Below are positions 61,419 to 64,000 of a stretch of DNA of 64,000 nt, in pieces. The notes beneath the pieces were generated by a model. The model made no database searches. It was not told where the DNA came from and worked only from the letters and a program-made list of their open reading frames with translations. The translations under genes and the position numbers were made by a program. The stretch covers positions 35,901,001-35,965,000 of the forward strand of contig NC_088344.1 in NCBI RefSeq assembly GCF_036884655.1, given 5' to 3'. Origin of the DNA: Musa acuminata AAA Group. Lineage: Eukaryota; Streptophyta; Magnoliopsida; Zingiberales; Musaceae. Within the stretch, counting starts at the first letter, position 1. Every line of letters starts with the position of its first letter.

Positions 61419-62968
61419 TGCTAGTCATAGGTGCCCTGCAAGTTAATCACTCGAGTGATGACATGTGTGACTTAACACACACTCTTTTTATTATTATTAT
61501 TTGATATTTTATCACTATCTATTGCCTATTGCTTGAATATATTGTGATGCCCATAGATTTGTGTAGTGGGAATCGGATTGTGACGAAATCACGATAACGA
61601 GACCGATTAACCTTTAAACACAAATCCTAAATAATCCTGGTCATAGGTTACTCAAGAGGGACATCGAGATAACCGGACAGATTGGTATGTTATATGTTCA
61701 TCCATATAATGGATGTAACTGATCACATAGCTGCTACTGTGGGGATACTAGGGATACAGTACAAATACTTATTAGAGAATGAGTTCACTTATTGATCCAC
61801 TTACGGAATGCTGGATGGTTGATGATGTCTTATTATCAAATAAGGATTCTGTAATCCTGGTAGTACATCTAGTCCTTAGACTTAAGACACCAAGGATGTT
61901 ATGTATGAGTACTTCATTCTTTGATACCGGACTTATAGGTCTGGATGTTCCAAATACAACATAGTTAGTCATCGAGAATGGTAGCCGACCTTACGAGAAC
62001 TATTAAGTATCGATAGAGAATCATCCACTTTTAGTGTTATGATAGGAATTTCACACGTATTCTTGTTCAAACAAATCCCTAGTCATGGTCATTCAGATTG
62101 AGAGAGAAAGAGTTTTCCAGAAGAATCCGGTTAGAGCGAGACTCGAGCAAAAACCGTATGGGTCTGACAGCACTATATCTGGTATACTATCTTTGGGATA
62201 TTAGATGGATGAGAGACTATATGTATATGGTAACTGAGGACATACAGGTTCAATGGATTGGATTCCCTTGTATCGTCTGGAGACTATGGCGTAGTGACCT
62301 AGTACGTCTATAGTCGATGAGTCGAGTGAATTATTATTGAGATAATAATTCACTGAGTTATAAGTAGTTATGATGGTACGACTCACGGTCAGCTCGATAT
62401 TGGGCATAGAGGGTCACACACATATGATAGGCATTGCAATGAATATAGGTTCTGATATAAGATATCCGCTGGAGCCCTTTCTTATTGGATATCCAATATG
62501 CCCCTGAATTTTTGGATCTTATGGATGAGATACAATAAGATCCAATGAGAGATTATTAGATAGAGATCCATTAATCTAAAAGGCTTAGGTAGTTGGATGG
62601 AGATCCAATACCCAATAGGGTATGATCCATTATGATTAAGTTGACAAGTGACATCTATAAATAGGAAGGAACCAATGGTTCATAAGCTATAGCATTTTTG
62701 AGTTTTCTCTTATTCTCCTCCACTTCTCCTCATATAGCAGGCTTTGAGTTTTGAGGAGTATCGTCACAACCCTACTGTGTGGATCACTGCTAGAGATGAG
62801 GACTCTTGATCTCCTTCACTCTCTCCTAGAGATTTGTAGGGATTTAGAGATATATGATCTCCCTAGATAACATAATCTTTTATATACATAGTTTTAAGTT
62901 TTAAGGATTTTGCGCTCCAATCTTCGCACGACGATAAACACATCGATAAAAAGTTGAATAGGATCACG
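61419..62968 (+). mobile_element. LTR, segment 3 copy
   Basis: Starts TGCTAGTCATAGG, 8313 bp after the segment 2 copy and collinear with it, but lacks the terminal part and the first primer-binding site: sequence jumps near 62968 straight into the half-LTR. Confidence 0.75.
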
Positions 62969-62974
62969 CTCCAA

Positions 62975-63491
62975 TCTTATTGGATATCCAATAAGCCCCT
63001 GAATTATTGGATCTTATGGATGAGATCCAATAAAAGCCAATGAGAGATTATTGAATAGAGATCTACTAATCTAAAAGACTTGGATAGTTGGATGGAGATC
63101 TAATACCAAATATGGTAGGATCCATTAGAGTTAAGTTGACAAGGGTTCTCTATAAATAGGAGGAAACTAATAGTTCATAGGCTAGAGCCTTTTTGGGTTG
63201 CCTCTTCTATTCTCCTCCCCTTCTCCTCATATAGCAGGCTTGGAATTTTAAGGAGCATCGTTGCAACCCTGCTGTGTAGATCACATTAGAGATGATGACT
63301 CTTAACCTCCTTCGCTCTCTTCTAGAAATATATAGAGATTCAAGTATATATAATATCCTAAGGTAACATAATCTTTCCTATACGTAGTTTTAAGTTTCAC
63401 AGATTTATTACACCAATCTTCACATAATGACGAACACATCGATGAAAATTTGAGGATTTTATTTTTATGTTCTTCCTCAGATTTTCCTACA
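62975..63491 (+). mobile_element. Half-LTR plus primer-binding site, segment 3
   Basis: Same as 54821-55362; ends CCTACA with TGGTATCAGAGCC at 63493-63505. The GC-rich leader follows to the window end. Confidence 0.75.
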
Positions 63492-63505
63492 ATGGTATCA
63501 GAGCC

Positions 63506-64000
63506 AAGTTATTTGTGTGATAAATTAGATTTTAATTATGTGTGTTATGGTTTAAAAAATCTTTTGACGTCAAAATCATTGATGTAAAAGGTGAAAGAGG
63601 GCAGCAACTATTGTTGCCCTTGTAGGTTGGCCAAAGGCTGCTTGTATCCTTAGCTGAGAGCTCCCAATGGAGGTCTCGGCTTCCTACAGCAAGCCACCTG
63701 CATGTAGGTGCCGCAGGCGGTGACCGTCCACCCGTAGGCAAGCCGCCTGTAGCGCAGGCCACCTGTGCCCGTGCGCAGGGGCAGCGCTTGCGGGTGCTAG
63801 GCTTGTGGGCGAGCACTCTTGCAAGTGGCGCTCGCCCGTAGGGGTAGCACCCACAAAGGGCAATTATCTTGAGGTTCGACATCGCCCGCGAGCACACTTG
63901 CCCATAGGGGTGCCGCATACACCAGCAACTGCGATGCCCCCTCCCCCCAGCGTAATGACCACCGCTAGCAAGGTAGCGACAGCCACGACGCAACAAGTAG
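63506..64000 (+). mobile_element. Retroelement leader, segment 3, cut by the window end
   Basis: Collinear with 55377-55870, including GGGCAGCAACTATTGTTGCCC (63599-63619) and the GC-rich short repeats. Confidence 0.6.

Larger units (their letters stand above)
56651..64000 (-). repeat. Tandem segment 3 (PDC tail + TBL + LTR), cut by the window edge
   Basis: Same order as segment 2: PDC-tail fragments, TBL copy 3, flank, LTR, GC-rich leader. The PDC-tail part is itself doubled here (57035-57180 and 57563-57725). Confidence 0.75.

Noticed and set aside
1..64000. tRNA, rRNA, CRISPR or prokaryotic-type features
   Set aside because: No cloverleaf-compatible sequence, rRNA block or spaced short repeats was seen; spliced genes and retroelements show nuclear plant DNA.

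Overview
The window is nuclear DNA from a flowering plant, very probably a monocot and most likely a banana relative (Musaceae). The evidence is GT-AG introns, AT-rich introns and intergenic DNA, very GC-rich 5' exons (eIF1A and the first exon of the WD40 gene), plant-only families (TBL, LSD1-type zinc fingers) and dense small elements full of TACCGG/CGGTA motifs. The Musaceae assignment rests on general recollection and was not checked by any search.

Left part (1-23.6 kb): a Ty3/gypsy-like tail (about 777-2150) and a Mutator-like MITE (2909-3595) lie left of, or in the last intron of, a very large minus-strand gene. That gene encodes a WD40 protein of the rabconnectin-3alpha/DmX/RAVE type. 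Thirteen exons can be read from 22545 down to 4532, about 2339 residues with every splice phase consistent; the C-terminal exons lie off the left edge. It is head to head with an intronless eIF1A gene (23161-23595) across a 615 bp shared promoter carrying TGGGCY boxes and a TATA box.

Middle part (23.6-41 kb): a repeated 3' flank of eIF1A, a minisatellite, a small two-exon unknown gene (25850-26287, minus), and a four-exon LOL2-like zinc-finger gene (26854-34337, minus). The first LOL exon is a 16-fold PPGWE-type repeat with a one-base frame slip. A decayed pyruvate decarboxylase pseudogene follows (36367-40915, plus).

Right part (41-64 kb): three tandem, intact, five-exon trichome birefringence-like (TBL) genes on the minus strand, each with a 1122 nt CDS, spaced 8.31 kb apart. 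Each copy is accompanied by fragments of the pyruvate decarboxylase 3' end, so PDC tail and TBL were duplicated together. Copies 2 and 3 also share an LTR-retroelement insertion and a small deletion, so they are the younger pair. Between copies 1 and 2 lie a GC-rich tandem repeat, a copia tail fused to an hnRNP-Q/LIF2-like retrocopy, and LTR pieces.

Small non-autonomous elements with hAT-like 8-bp target duplications occur throughout, some nested. One (6195-6962) carries a captured MORN-repeat fragment of a PIP5K gene. No tRNA, rRNA, CRISPR array or microbial feature was seen. The functional genes act in vacuolar ATPase regulation/trafficking, translation initiation, cell-death or stress signalling, and cell-wall polysaccharide O-acetylation. 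They do not form one pathway.
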